DNA from: Propionibacteriaceae bacterium
GTDB taxonomy: Bacteria; Actinomycetota; Actinomycetes; Propionibacteriales; Propionibacteriaceae
Length of the DNA stretch: 64,000 bases
Assembly (NCBI GenBank): GCA_031261455.1
Contig: JAISJP010000019.1
Location: 1 to 64,000 of the forward strand
Reading direction: 5' to 3'
Translations under genes and position numbers: made by a program
In this document: positions 8,067-17,120 of the stretch, piece by piece
Numbering within the stretch: the first letter of the stretch is position 1
Layout of the letters: each line of letters starts with the position of its first letter
The notes under the pieces: generated by a model
Told to the model about the DNA's origin: nothing
The model's input: only the letters and a program-made list of their open reading frames with translations
Database searches by the model: none

Positions 8067-8781
8067 AGACCACGCTGACAGACCGCTGCGAGTGTTCTTG
8101 GTAGACGATCAGGCGTTGGTGCGCAGTGGATTCGCAATGCTGATAGAGTCCGCTGGCGACATGGTGGTCGTCGGTGAGTCGAGTGACGGCGAGAGTGCCG
8201 TTGCGGCGCTCGCTGCCACCCAGGCTGACGTGGTGCTGATGGACGTCCGTATGCCCCATCTTGACGGTGTGGAAGCCACCAAGCAGCTGACCGCTCGCGA
8301 CGACCCGGCGAAAGTGCTGATCCTCACCACGTTTGACCTAGACGAGTATGTGTTTGCCGCACTTCAGGCCGGGGCATCTGGCTTCATGCTCAAGGACTCC
8401 CGGGCCTCCGAACTGCTCAACGCTATCCGTGCGGTGGCTGACGGCGACTCCGTGGTTGCCCCCAGCGCCACCAAGCGTCTGTTGCAGCAGATGCTTCCGG
8501 ACATCGCGCTGGGGGGCCCCATTCCGGCACAAGCGCTGGCACCCGACGCGGCGCATCGTCATGAGGTGGCAAGCCAGAAGCTAGCAACCCTCACCGCCCG
8601 CGAACGCGAAGTGATTTTGCAGATTGCCAACGGTGCCACCAACGCGGAGGTAGGCGCTGCGCTCGCCATGGCTGAAGGCACTGTCAAGACGCACATCAAT
8701 CACCTGTTTGCCAAGCTGGACACCCGCAACCGAGTGGGTCTGGTGCTGTTCGCGTACGAAGTCGGGCTGATTACCGCCTGA
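8059..8781 (+). CDS. NarL/FixJ-family response regulator
   Basis: 240-residue DNA-binding regulator of a two-component system. Receiver domain 1-125: acidic pair VDDQ, phospho-acceptor Asp in VVLMDVRMP, conserved Thr in LILTTFD and Lys in FMLKDS. A linker of about 60 residues leads to a LuxR-type helix-turn-helix: LTAREREVILQIANGATNAE, GTVKTHINHLFAKL. ATG 8059 follows a purine-rich AGATAAGAG. No sensor kinase gene is next to it, apart from a possible fragment upstream. It is clearly paralogous to the regulator at 63161-63844. Confidence 0.92.
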   Translation: MTEDHADRPLRVFLVDDQALVRSGFAMLIESAGDMVVVGESSDGESAVAALAATQADVVLMDVRMPHLDGVEATKQLTARDDPAKVLILTTFDLDEYVFAALQAGASGFMLKDSRASELLNAIRAVADGDSVVAPSATKRLLQQMLPDIALGGPIPAQALAPDAAHRHEVASQKLATLTAREREVILQIANGATNAEVGAALAMAEGTVKTHINHLFAKLDTRNRVGLVLFAYEVGLITA

Positions 8782-8817
8782 ACTGGTGCCGGTGCGCCTG
8801 GTGGGCTGGTGTTGGTG

Positions 8818-8890
8818 TGTCCCCAGCCGGATTCGAACCGGCGCTGGAGCGGGTTTAAGCCGCTTGCCTCTACCGCTGGGCTACGGGGAC
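8818..8890 (-). tRNA. tRNA with anticodon UAA (Leu codon UUA), class-I shape
   Basis: The 73-nt minus-strand cloverleaf closes well: acceptor GTCCCCG/TGGGGAC (terminal G-U), D arm with GG and three good pairs, anticodon stem AGCGG/CCGCT with loop CTTAAAC (anticodon at 8857-8855), a 5-nt variable region CCAGC, T arm GCCGG-TTCGAAT-CCGGC, and discriminator A. CCA is not encoded. UAA reads the leucine codon UUA, and A73 fits leucine identity, but bacterial tRNA-Leu normally has a long variable arm, which is missing here. Identity as a tRNA is secure; the amino acid is inferred from the anticodon only. Confidence 0.88.
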
Positions 8891-9048
8891 TTAGCTAAGT
8901 GCAGCCTTCTTGAGTGGACACTGCGCCTGCGTCTATCCTAGCCGCGGCTTGGGAGTTGTGGCTAGCGCAGGGTGCTCATCCGACACGGAACCGAGTAGCA
9001 CAGTAGTTGCCACGCAACACGCTGGCGAGGCCGAGAGTCACTACACCG

Positions 9049-9963
9049 CTAGTGTGAGACGAGAGCTAACGCGATGCCGTCGAGGATGTCAGCCTCAGAG
9101 ACGGTGAGCGTAGCCGATCCGATGCGCTCGGCCAGGGCGTAGACCAGCAGGGCGCCGCCACCCAGCACCTCGGCACGCTTCTCGGGAACGCCACGCTCAA
9201 TAAGGCGGGCGCGACTTGTGCCCAGCACGTCGTCAGCGATGCGCTCAAGGGCGGCTGCGTTCAGGGTGGACAGGTGTACTTTGCTGCGGTCATACTCCAA
9301 CAGACCCAAGGCCAGGAATGCCAGCGTTGTCACCGTCCCCGCAACCCCGATGAACGTGCCCACAGACTCAAGGTCCACACCCACGTTGCTCAGTTCGCGA
9401 CGCACCGCCCGGTGGGCAGCCCAGATCTCTTGCTCCGTGGGAGGGTCGGAGTGCAAGAAACGTTCCGTAATCTTGCGAGAGCCGAGCGGGATGCTTACTG
9501 ACTCAAGGATGGTGCCGTCCCGAAGCCCCCGGATAAGCTCGGTTGAGCCGCCACCAGAGTCCATGACCAGCACTGGCTCCACGGGATTGACCAACCCCGA
9601 CAGCGCACCGACGAAGGACAGTTCGGCTTCTGCTTCGCCCGAGATCACCTCCGGAACGATGCCGAGTCGCATCCGCACCCCGATAGCAAAATCGTTCCAA
9701 TTGTCCGCGTCCCTGCCCGATGCCGTCGCCACAAAACGCACCTTGTCAGGTGGATATTGACGCAGCAACTCGGCATACTCGTCGCACGCGGAATAGGCGC
9801 GAATCATGGCATCGGCGGCGTACTGGCGCGTGTCGTCCAGCCCTTGTCCAAGACCGACAAAACGCTGCTCGCGGACCTCGTCGCGAAGCCTGCCGTCGTC
9901 GTCAGTGCTAGCAATTAGCAGACGAATGGTGTTGGTTCCGCAATCGATGGCCGCTACTCGCAT
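9049..9963 (-). CDS. ppx: Exopolyphosphatase / guanosine-pentaphosphate phosphatase family (Ppx/GppA)
   Basis: 304-residue member of the sugar-kinase/actin-fold phosphatases that cleave polyphosphate or pppGpp. Phosphate-binding loops are intact: AIDCGTNTIRLLIA at the start (residues 5-18), VATASGRDADN with the conserved ATSA-like segment, ISGEAEAELSFVGA, and VMDSGGGSTELI; IGVAGTVTTLAFL is the adenosine-side motif. About the length of the short actinobacterial Ppx proteins, with no C-terminal HD domain. It starts inside the end of the DUF501 gene (10-base overlap), so translation is probably coupled. Polyphosphate versus (p)ppGpp preference is not readable from sequence. Confidence 0.93.
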   Translation of the reverse strand: MRVAAIDCGTNTIRLLIASTDDDGRLRDEVREQRFVGLGQGLDDTRQYAADAMIRAYSACDEYAELLRQYPPDKVRFVATASGRDADNWNDFAIGVRMRLGIVPEVISGEAEAELSFVGALSGLVNPVEPVLVMDSGGGSTELIRGLRDGTILESVSIPLGSRKITERFLHSDPPTEQEIWAAHRAVRRELSNVGVDLESVGTFIGVAGTVTTLAFLALGLLEYDRSKVHLSTLNAAALERIADDVLGTSRARLIERGVPEKRAEVLGGGALLVYALAERIGSATLTVSEADILDGIALALVSH

Positions 9964-10586
9964 GGATCCTCCGTGTTGCCAATTTCACTGTTCCCCGCGT
10001 TGTTTCCAACGTCTTCTCTACTCGGGCCAGTCGGAGCGCCAACCGTTGCGGCGACTTCAGGGCTAGCGTCAGCGCTTGCGCGTGTCGCCTCATCATCGGC
10101 GAGACAAGGCTTGGTCCAAAACTCACCTATCGCATCGACTACCTCATCGCCCAGCGGATTGATTCCCCTGCCCGCAGCCAGCGCATGCCCCAGCAGCGCA
10201 TGCAGACACTTGACGCGGGTGGGCATGCCTCCAGCCGAAACGCCTGTGATCTCGGGCACATCCTCGCCCAACGCGTCCCGGGAGGCGATGTAAGCCTCGT
10301 GTGCGCGGGCGTAAGCGTCAGCCAGGGCCTCGTCGCTCCGCAGGCGCTCGTTCATCTTGACCATCAGACCGCCCGCCTCAAGACGCGAACAGGCCACGAC
10401 GGCGTTCGGGCAAGTCAGATAAAAGGTGGTTGGGAAAGGGCTACCATCTGGCAGTCTGGGAGATGTCCAAGTGACGCCCGGCTTACCACACGGGCAGCGC
10501 CACGCCACGCCCGCGACGCCACGGGGTGGGCGTCCCAACTGTGCAGCGAACACCGCCACATCTGCTTCGCTGGGGGGTCGCTCCAT
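9954..10586 (-). CDS. DUF501 domain protein
   Basis: About 210 residues. The pattern AAQLGRPPRGVAGVAWRCPC, TTFYLTCP, LEAGGLMVKMNERL and GMPTRVKCLHALLGHALA is that of DUF501, a cytosolic actinobacterial family of unknown role with conserved cysteines and histidines. The last 45 residues are a low-complexity tail. ATG 10586 is preferred to a TTG three codons earlier; a TAAGCT box (10600-10595) ends 8 bases before it, so an internal leaderless transcript is possible. The ftsB-DUF501-ppx order is conserved in actinobacteria, usually downstream of eno; eno is absent here. Confidence 0.88.
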   Translation of the reverse strand: MERPPSEADVAVFAAQLGRPPRGVAGVAWRCPCGKPGVTWTSPRLPDGSPFPTTFYLTCPNAVVACSRLEAGGLMVKMNERLRSDEALADAYARAHEAYIASRDALGEDVPEITGVSAGGMPTRVKCLHALLGHALAAGRGINPLGDEVVDAIGEFWTKPCLADDEATRASADASPEVAATVGAPTGPSREDVGNNAGNSEIGNTEDPCE

Positions 10587-10604
10587 AGTAGACAAGCTTA
10601 CCGG

Positions 10605-11225
10605 TTACGGCCCTTCATTTAGCGGAGCCATGTCGTCAGCAGTGAGAACAGAACCCAAAAGGCGCTCGAACCACTGTTCGGGGTGTTCGTCGGAGGGAAG
10701 GGCGCCTGTTCTGTTGACGACGGCGCCGCCGCCTAGGGGCTGGCCGTCGGGGCCGACGACGCGGAAGCCGATCTCGCCGGGGATGACCCAACCTAGACGT
10801 TCACGGGCTTGGGCACGCAAATAGTTGGGGTCTTTCCAGCGTTCGATCTCCAGTTGGAGTTCGCCTAGGCTCGCAGTGCGCTGCTCAATCAGCGCCCGTG
10901 TCTGCGCGATCTGAGCCTTGTAGTTGAAGTAGGTGACCACGTTGCCCGCGTACATCAAGAAGAGCAGACCAAAGACTGCACCGATAGCCAATAAGCGCTG
11001 CACCCCAGAGACTCCAGCGGAGATCGGAGCCTTGAGCGCCGAGATGAATCCGCCACCGGGTTGCGGGGCGTCGCCCAAGCGGGGAGTGGCACCCTCGCTG
11101 GGGGCGGACGGGTCAATGCTGCGATTGGAGGCGCGCTGCTGTTGCCGCTCTGCGGTGCGCGCGCTAGGACTGGTGCGCGAAGGTCCCGCTGCGGCCCTGT
11201 GGGGAAGTTTGCTCTGTGGGCTCAT
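10605..11225 (-). CDS. ftsB: Septum formation initiator FtsB/DivIC family
   Basis: 206-residue single-pass membrane protein of the divisome. A Ser/Arg-rich cytosolic N-terminus of about 65 residues, one membrane helix (about 77-95, LLAIGAVFGLLFLMYAGNVV), then a coiled coil (AQIAQTRALIEQRTASLGEL to about 140) and the family signature DPNYLRAQARERLGWVIPGE. It pairs with FtsL/FtsQ to activate septal wall synthesis. The extended N-terminus is typical of actinobacterial versions. It lies just upstream of DUF501 and downstream of the opp operon. Confidence 0.9.
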   Translation of the reverse strand: MSPQSKLPHRAAAGPSRTSPSARTAERQQQRASNRSIDPSAPSEGATPRLGDAPQPGGGFISALKAPISAGVSGVQRLLAIGAVFGLLFLMYAGNVVTYFNYKAQIAQTRALIEQRTASLGELQLEIERWKDPNYLRAQARERLGWVIPGEIGFRVVGPDGQPLGGGAVVNRTGALPSDEHPEQWFERLLGSVLTADDMAPLNEGP

Positions 11226-11262
11226 AGCTCTTCTAGTATCTCACAACACCAGACCACCTGAG

Positions 11263-12975
11263 TCACCTTGCGGCGCGGCGGGCGATTCTACGGGCGGACT
11301 GCTCGGCAGGGTCGGGGACGGGGACGGCGGCGATTAGTTCGCGGGTGTACTCGACCTGGGGGTTGCGGAGGATCTGCTCGCGAGGGCCTAGCTCGACTAT
11401 GCGACCGTGGCTCATTACGGCGATGGTGTCGGCCAGCATGTCTACTACTGCGAGGTCGTGAGTGACAAAGAGGCAGGCGAAACCCATCTGGTGTTGCAGA
11501 CGCACGAAGACCTCAAGCACGCGGGCTTGCACGCTGACGTCTAGGGCGCTGGTGGGTTCGTCGGCTACCACGAATTCAGGGTCGGTTACTAGGGCACGGG
11601 CTAGGGAGACGCGTTGACGTTGTCCACCACTCAGCTCGTGGGGATAGCGGAAGGCGTAGTCAGTGGGCAGTTCGACCGCGCGCAGCAGTTCGGCGGCTTT
11701 GGCCAGACGTTGCGCCTTGGTGCCGATGCCGTGGATGACCATGGGTTCGGTGATGCACTCGGCGACCGTCATGCGCGGGTTCAGGCTGGCGGCTGGGTCT
11801 TGGAAGACGAAGCCGACGCGCTGCCGGAAGTGTTGCAGCTCCCGCCCACGGGCACGCACGATGTTGACGCCCAACACGTTCACCTCACCGGAGGTGACCG
11901 GCTGAAGACCCACCGTCGCGCGACCCAACGTCGTCTTACCAGAGCCAGACTCCCCCACTAGGGCGACGATCTCGTGCTCGTGAACGTCCAGCGTGACGTC
12001 AGCCACGGCGTGGACAGGCCCGGCACCGAGACGTCCGGGGAAGTCCACACACAGGTCTTTGACGCTCATCACGATGCCGTCGCCGACCTTCTCGGCGGGA
12101 GTCTCCATGGAGGCGGGGCGAGGCTGGCCAAGGTGGGGCACGCTGGCCAACAGGTGGCGCGTGTAGGTGTGCTGGGGATGCTCGAAGATGTCGCGCGCGG
12201 TGCCGGCCTCCACGATCTCGCCTAGGTACATGACGGCAACGCGGTCCGCCATGTCAGCGACCACGCCCATGTTGTGGGTGATGAGGATGATGGCGGTGTT
12301 CAGGCGTGCGCGCAGGTCGTGCAACAAGTCTAAAATCTGGGCCTGCACCGTGACGTCGAGTGCAGTGGTGGGCTCATCGGCGATGATGATTTCGGGGTCG
12401 CAACTGATTGCCATGGCGATCATCACGCGTTGCTTCTGCCCGCCGGAAAGCTGGTGCGGGTAGGAATGCACACGCTGTTCCGGGTCGGGGATGCCCACTA
12501 GGTCGAGCAGTTCGATGGCCTTGGCGAGCGCCTCTTTGTGGCTCATCTTGTGGTGGACGGTGATGGCCTCAATGATCTGCCAGCCGACGGTGCGCACCGG
12601 GTCGAGCGCAGTGGACGGCTCTTGGAAGATCATGGCGATCTTGTCGCCACGCACGGTGCGAATCTGTTCGCCCTTGAGGCCGACAAGTTGTTTGCCGTCG
12701 TCAGCCGTGGTGAGGGTGGCAGTGCCGGTGATGGCAGCAGTCTCGGGCAGCAGCGACAGGAACGCACGGGTGCCAACCGTCTTGCCAGACCCAGATTCGC
12801 CCACGATGGCGAGCACCTCGCCGGGAGCTAGGTCGTAGCTGATGCCCTTGACAGCGTGGACGGGCGCGCCGTCAGTCTGGAACTGTACAGCTAGGTTCTC
12901 GACGCGCAAGATCACGTCAGGCTGGGGTGACGCTGGGGTCTGGAGAGCTGCATCGCTAAGGGTTGTTTCACTCAT
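11263..12975 (-). CDS. Peptide ABC transporter, fused OppD-OppF-type ATPase
   Basis: 570 residues carrying two complete ABC ATPase domains that are separate proteins in most bacteria. Domain 1 (about 20-270): Walker A GESGSGKT, signature LSGGQKQR, Walker [13 protein letters not shown]. Domain 2 (about 300-555): Walker [12 protein letters not shown], signature LSGGQRQR, Walker [19 protein letters not shown] and HDLAVV are the H-loops. It would power the OppB/OppC permease pair encoded immediately upstream. Its start overlaps the end of oppC by 8 bases. Such fusions are common in Bifidobacterium and relatives. Confidence 0.94.
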   Translation of the reverse strand: MSETTLSDAALQTPASPQPDVILRVENLAVQFQTDGAPVHAVKGISYDLAPGEVLAIVGESGSGKTVGTRAFLSLLPETAAITGTATLTTADDGKQLVGLKGEQIRTVRGDKIAMIFQEPSTALDPVRTVGWQIIEAITVHHKMSHKEALAKAIELLDLVGIPDPEQRVHSYPHQLSGGQKQRVMIAMAISCDPEIIIADEPTTALDVTVQAQILDLLHDLRARLNTAIILITHNMGVVADMADRVAVMYLGEIVEAGTARDIFEHPQHTYTRHLLASVPHLGQPRPASMETPAEKVGDGIVMSVKDLCVDFPGRLGAGPVHAVADVTLDVHEHEIVALVGESGSGKTTLGRATVGLQPVTSGEVNVLGVNIVRARGRELQHFRQRVGFVFQDPAASLNPRMTVAECITEPMVIHGIGTKAQRLAKAAELLRAVELPTDYAFRYPHELSGGQRQRVSLARALVTDPEFVVADEPTSALDVSVQARVLEVFVRLQHQMGFACLFVTHDLAVVDMLADTIAVMSHGRIVELGPREQILRNPQVEYTRELIAAVPVPDPAEQSARRIARRAAR

Positions 12976-14161
12976 CGCTGCTCACCTCCTGCGCGGATGG
13001 GGTGTCAGCAGGTTCCACAACCGGCGACCCGGAAAGGTCAGGCAAGTCTGGCAAGCCGGGCGGGTCAGGTTCCTGCAACACCGAAGCAGCGTTTGCCTCA
13101 ACTAGACCCTCGTCCGAGGACGGCGCGTCGTCCAAGACTGCCGATACGACCTCGGCCAGCTCCTCCTCATCAGCGGTGGTGGCACCGCCACGGGTGCGAA
13201 GTAGCGGGTTGAGCACGTCGTTCATGGATTCGCCAATCAGGGTGACGCCGGTGACGATTAGCACGATGGCTAGGCCGGGGAAGATTGAACCCCACCAGTA
13301 GCCGGACGATAGGTCTGGGCGGGCCTTGTTGAGGTCGTAGCCCCATTCGGCAGCCGAGTTGGGCTCAATGCCGAAGCCAAGGAAGCCGAGACCGGCCAGC
13401 GTGAGGATGGCTTCGGAGGCGTTTAGTGTCATCAGCACCGGGATGGTCTGGGACACGTTGGGCAGAATGTGCCCAAACATGATGCGTCCGGGGTTAGCAC
13501 CGGCCACGCGGGCGGCGTCAACGTACGGCTCGGCCTTGGCGGCGAGCGTGGCATTGCGGGTGACGCGGAAGTACTGCGGGATGAACACCACGGTGATGGA
13601 GATGGACGTGGACAGAATGCCGGAGAACGCACCGGACTGACCAGACGACACCATGATGGACACCACGATTGCCAGCAGCAAGGAGGGCAGCGCGTAGAGG
13701 GCGTCCATGAACAGCACCAGTACGCGGTCCAACACGCCAGAGAAGAAGCCGGAGATGACGCCCAGCGTGACGCCGACGAAGATGGACAGCGACACTGCCA
13801 GCAGGATGACCTCAATGGCGGTGCGCGCGCCCCAGATGATGCGGGACAGCACGTCGAAACCGCCAACCGTGGTGCCCAGCAGATGTTCGGCAGACGGAGG
13901 TTGGTTGAATGTGGTGATCTGCGCAAACCCGAATGGGGCGAGCACCGGGGCGAATGCGCCCACTATCACGAATATGGCGACGATGACCACGCCGGTGAGC
14001 AGCATGAAGCGCTGCAGACCGTGGGTGGTAGCCAACAGTTGCGCGCCGGGCAACTGGAAACGGGGGCGCTTCGGATCATTGCCGTCTAGCTCCGCACCGA
14101 TACCGTCAAAGCGCGGGCCGGCAAGAGCATCGGCAGGCGAGAGTTCAAGGACGTCTGACAT
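12968..14161 (-). CDS. Peptide ABC transporter permease OppC/DppC type
   Basis: 397-residue inner-membrane permease. The N-terminal segment and first helix (about 51-73) carry the OppC_N signature; the transport core holds five helices with the EAA-type loop AARVAGANPGRIMFGHILPN. The C-terminus, after the last helix (IVLIVTGVTLIGESMNDVLNP), is unusually long: about 85 residues, acidic and proline-rich, absent in E. coli OppC. It abuts oppB and overlaps oppDF, consistent with one operon. Substrate is judged to be oligopeptides from the family and the cognate binding protein. Confidence 0.92.
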   Translation of the reverse strand: MSDVLELSPADALAGPRFDGIGAELDGNDPKRPRFQLPGAQLLATTHGLQRFMLLTGVVIVAIFVIVGAFAPVLAPFGFAQITTFNQPPSAEHLLGTTVGGFDVLSRIIWGARTAIEVILLAVSLSIFVGVTLGVISGFFSGVLDRVLVLFMDALYALPSLLLAIVVSIMVSSGQSGAFSGILSTSISITVVFIPQYFRVTRNATLAAKAEPYVDAARVAGANPGRIMFGHILPNVSQTIPVLMTLNASEAILTLAGLGFLGFGIEPNSAAEWGYDLNKARPDLSSGYWWGSIFPGLAIVLIVTGVTLIGESMNDVLNPLLRTRGGATTADEEELAEVVSAVLDDAPSSDEGLVEANAASVLQEPDPPGLPDLPDLSGSPVVEPADTPSAQEVSSDE

Positions 14162-14162
14162 G

Positions 14163-15206
14163 TCAGTACCTCACTCTCGGGTCGATCAGCGCGTTGATAA
14201 GGTCAATCAGGAAGGACGCCACCGCCACCACGCATGCTATAAACGTCACAATGCCCTGTACGGCTATGAAATCTCGTTTCAGCAGGTACTGCGATAACGC
14301 ATAGCCCAAGCCTTGCCACTCGAAACTGGTCTCGGTGAGGATGGCACCGCCAAGCATCATGGCGATCTGCATACCCATAACCGTCACCACCGGGATGAGG
14401 GCGTTGCGGAACGCGTGCTTTGAGACGACGTCGTTCTCCTTCACGCCACGGGCACGGGCGGCGGTCACGAAGTCGGCACGCAACGTCTGCAACAGATTGA
14501 TGCGCACTAGGCGGATGAACACGCCAGCAGTGAGCAGGCCGAGCGCAATAGCGGGCAACACCGCATGCTTCAGCACGTCGACAATGTAGTCGGGGTTGCC
14601 GATCAGTAGGGCGTTCAGGATGTTGACGTGGGTGTTCACCTTCGACTTGCTGTCAAGGGCTATCTGCACGGCCGTGGACGCGCGGCCGGCGATCGGTAGC
14701 CAGCCCAGCTTGATGGCGAACACCAGCTTGAGCAGCAGCGCGATAAAGAAAACTGGGGCGGCGTAGAAGAAGACCGCAAATGTGCGGATGGTCATGTCCT
14801 GCCACTTGTTATAGTAGCGGGCGGCCAAGCGGCCCAGCGGGATGCCGACGAGGAAGGCGACGATCAACGCCCAGAACACCAGTTCTAGCGTGGCGGGGCC
14901 ATACTTGAGCAGAATCTCAGAGATGGCGTGATTGTCAGTGGTGCGGCCAAAGTCGAAATGGATGAGATCCCAGAGGAAGCGTCCGTACTGGACGATGATG
15001 GGGTCGTTGTATCCGGCGGCGTCCTTCAACGCCTCAATGCGGTCGAGCGGCAGACGTCCACCCATCGCGGCGGTGATTGGATCGCCCGTCACGCGCATGA
15101 AAAAGAAAACCACGGTGACCAGAATCAGCACCGTCGGGATGATCAGCGCGGCGCGTATCGCGAGATACTTCACCAACGCTTTTGTTGGGCTTTGCTGAGC
15201 GGCCAT
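14163..15206 (-). CDS. Peptide ABC transporter permease OppB/DppB type
   Basis: 347-residue permease with six helices; the first is AALIIPTVLILVTVVFFFMR. The conserved EAA loop is ARGVKENDVVSKHAFRNALI, followed by the terminal motif YVIDLINALIDPRVRY-like (FLIDLINALIDPRVRY). ATG 15206 is chosen: AAGAAAG lies six bases upstream, and the longer frame to 15263 would run into the hairpin. It is the first permease after oppA; a strong stem-loop separates the two genes. Confidence 0.93.
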   Translation of the reverse strand: MAAQQSPTKALVKYLAIRAALIIPTVLILVTVVFFFMRVTGDPITAAMGGRLPLDRIEALKDAAGYNDPIIVQYGRFLWDLIHFDFGRTTDNHAISEILLKYGPATLELVFWALIVAFLVGIPLGRLAARYYNKWQDMTIRTFAVFFYAAPVFFIALLLKLVFAIKLGWLPIAGRASTAVQIALDSKSKVNTHVNILNALLIGNPDYIVDVLKHAVLPAIALGLLTAGVFIRLVRINLLQTLRADFVTAARARGVKENDVVSKHAFRNALIPVVTVMGMQIAMMLGGAILTETSFEWQGLGYALSQYLLKRDFIAVQGIVTFIACVVAVASFLIDLINALIDPRVRY

Positions 15207-15243
15207 ACGGTGACTTTCTTGATGTGTGGATGCGCAGGCAGTG

Positions 15244-15284
15244 GCCTCTCGTGCCCACGTCAAGTGTGGGTGGGCACGAGAGGC
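15244..15284 (-). repeat. 15-bp perfect inverted repeat between oppA and oppB
   Basis: Arms 15244-15258 and 15270-15284 (GCCTCTCGTGCCCAC / GTGGGCACGAGAGGC) with an 11-base loop. No U-run follows on the minus strand, so it is more likely an RNA-stabilising or partial-termination element that keeps the binding protein mRNA in excess over the permease mRNA than a full terminator. Confidence 0.75.
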
Positions 15285-15340
15285 TCCTGCGCTTGGGCCT
15301 TGAGCCAGGCCAGAGCCTGCGCGCTGGCGAGGCTGTTTAG

Positions 15341-16966
15341 CTACTTCTTGGTGATTTCAGCGTAAGGCAGGTTCTCGGACGGGCCGAGGTCGATGCCATC
15401 GATGTTGGTGCCGGAGACGGCCCACTGCGAACCGTTGAGCAACGGAATCGTCGGCAGGTACTTCTCGGCGAGCAACTTCTGCAGTTCACCCAAAGTAGCG
15501 GCGCGCTTGGTCGGATCGACCTCAGTTGCTTCGCTGACCAGCAGTGCCGTGACATCCTCAGCCAGCAGGCCGTCCTCAGCGTTGAAGTGGTTACCCAAGA
15601 AGTTACCAACGCTGAAGAACGGGTTCAGGTAGTTGTCGGCATCCGGGAAGTCCGGGAACCAGCCGAGCTGGTAGACCGGGTAAGCGTCAGCGCGACGCTC
15701 CTTCGAGTATGTCGTCCACTCCGTCTGCTGCAGGTTTACCGTGAACAGACCGGAAGCCTCAAGCTGCTGCTTGATGAGACCGTACTCCTGGTCGGAGGAC
15801 GAGCCGTAGTGGTCACCGTTGTACTGCAAGTTGAGCACGACAGGCGTAGCCACACCGGCGTCGGTCAAGAAAGCGGCAGCTTTGACCGGATCCGGCTGGG
15901 TGCCGTAAGCGTCGCCAACAGCGGTGGTGCCGCCGGGGTAATCCTTAGGCACGAACGAGTAGAGCGGGCTGTACTGACCCTTGTAGACGTCGCGAGCCAG
16001 CGCATCACGATCGATCAGCGAGGCGACGGCCTGACGGACGGCCAGCTTCTGCTCGGGGGTGTCACCTGGCTGCGTGTCGAAGTTCCACACGATGTAGCGA
16101 ATCTCGCCACCGTTGGCCTGCCAAACCTTGACCTTCGGGTTGGCCTGCAGGGTCTCGACATCGGTCGGGGTGAGGCTGCGGTAGGCAACGTCGATCTCGG
16201 CGTTCTCAATCGAGAGCTTTAGGTTGGTGGCGTCCGTGAACGTCTTCAGCGTAACGCCAGAGTTGGCAACCTGGCCGTGAGCACCGTTGTAGTCAGCGTA
16301 CGGAAGGTACTCGATCAGCTCATTGAAGCTGTAGGACTTGATGGTGTACGGACCAGAGAACGCGTTTGCGGCAACAATGTCGTTGTCAGGCGTGAGCGCG
16401 GTGGCACTGAAGACCTCTTCGTCAACGATGGGGCCAGTGTTGGTGGCGATCACCTGAACGAACGTCTGGTCATTTGCTTCCTTCAGGTTGAAGGCGACGG
16501 TCAACTCGTCAACAACAGTGATGCTGTCAAGGTTGGTCAGCAGCGAAGCCGGGCCCTGCGGGTCGTCAATGGCGACAACGCGGTCATAGCTGAACTTGAC
16601 GTCAGACGCCGTGAGAGCGTGACCGTTGGCGTACTTGAGTCCGGGCTTGATCTTGCAGGTGAAGACCGTAGGTGCCGTGAACTCGCAGGACTCTGCGGCA
16701 TCCGGAACCGGAGCCTTGGTGCCCGGTGCGAACGTGTACAGGAATTGGTACACCTGAATCTCGATGGAGAACGAGCCGTGGTCGTAAGCGCCAGCCGGGT
16801 CGATGGTGATTGCCTTGTCGGTGGTGCCGACGATGATTGAATCAGTAGCAGTTGTAGCCGTGCCGGAAGGAGTAGTCCCATCCTCATCCGTGGAGCCGCA
16901 GCCACTAAGAGCCAAGATGGCAGACAGCCCAAGAGCTACGGCTGCCATTCCCTTCTTGAGTGTCAT
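15341..16966 (-). CDS. Peptide-binding lipoprotein of the Opp/Dpp ABC transporter
   Basis: 541-residue SBP_bac_5 family protein. Signal peptide with hydrophobic run 8-20 and lipobox LSGC (Cys about 22) anchors it outside the membrane. Family motifs: LKYANGHALTASDVKFSYDR (the KWSDG-like loop), LKEANDQTFVQVIA, VRQAVASLIDRDALARDVY, and LGWFPDFPDADNYLNPFF. ATG 16966 has AGAGAGG seven bases upstream; an ATG 13 codons earlier is not supported. First gene of the opp operon. Confidence 0.94.
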   Translation of the reverse strand: MTLKKGMAAVALGLSAILALSGCGSTDEDGTTPSGTATTATDSIIVGTTDKAITIDPAGAYDHGSFSIEIQVYQFLYTFAPGTKAPVPDAAESCEFTAPTVFTCKIKPGLKYANGHALTASDVKFSYDRVVAIDDPQGPASLLTNLDSITVVDELTVAFNLKEANDQTFVQVIATNTGPIVDEEVFSATALTPDNDIVAANAFSGPYTIKSYSFNELIEYLPYADYNGAHGQVANSGVTLKTFTDATNLKLSIENAEIDVAYRSLTPTDVETLQANPKVKVWQANGGEIRYIVWNFDTQPGDTPEQKLAVRQAVASLIDRDALARDVYKGQYSPLYSFVPKDYPGGTTAVGDAYGTQPDPVKAAAFLTDAGVATPVVLNLQYNGDHYGSSSDQEYGLIKQQLEASGLFTVNLQQTEWTTYSKERRADAYPVYQLGWFPDFPDADNYLNPFFSVGNFLGNHFNAEDGLLAEDVTALLVSEATEVDPTKRAATLGELQKLLAEKYLPTIPLLNGSQWAVSGTNIDGIDLGPSENLPYAEITKK

Positions 16967-17120
16967 TGAGTAACCTCTCTGGTCAGTGGATTTCTGGTAC
17001 CCCACGTGGGGGATTCCCCCAATTCTGCCACAAATTTTGTTGATGCTTGACCATTGCCCACGCTTGAGGGCGCTACATTCATGCTACAAAATGCTGAGAA
17101 AACCCTAAGAATTGCGGTTC

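Noticed and set aside
8818..8890. Ochre suppressor tRNA
   Set aside because: Anticodon is 5'-UAA-3' (reads UUA), not 5'-UUA-3' (reads UAA stop).
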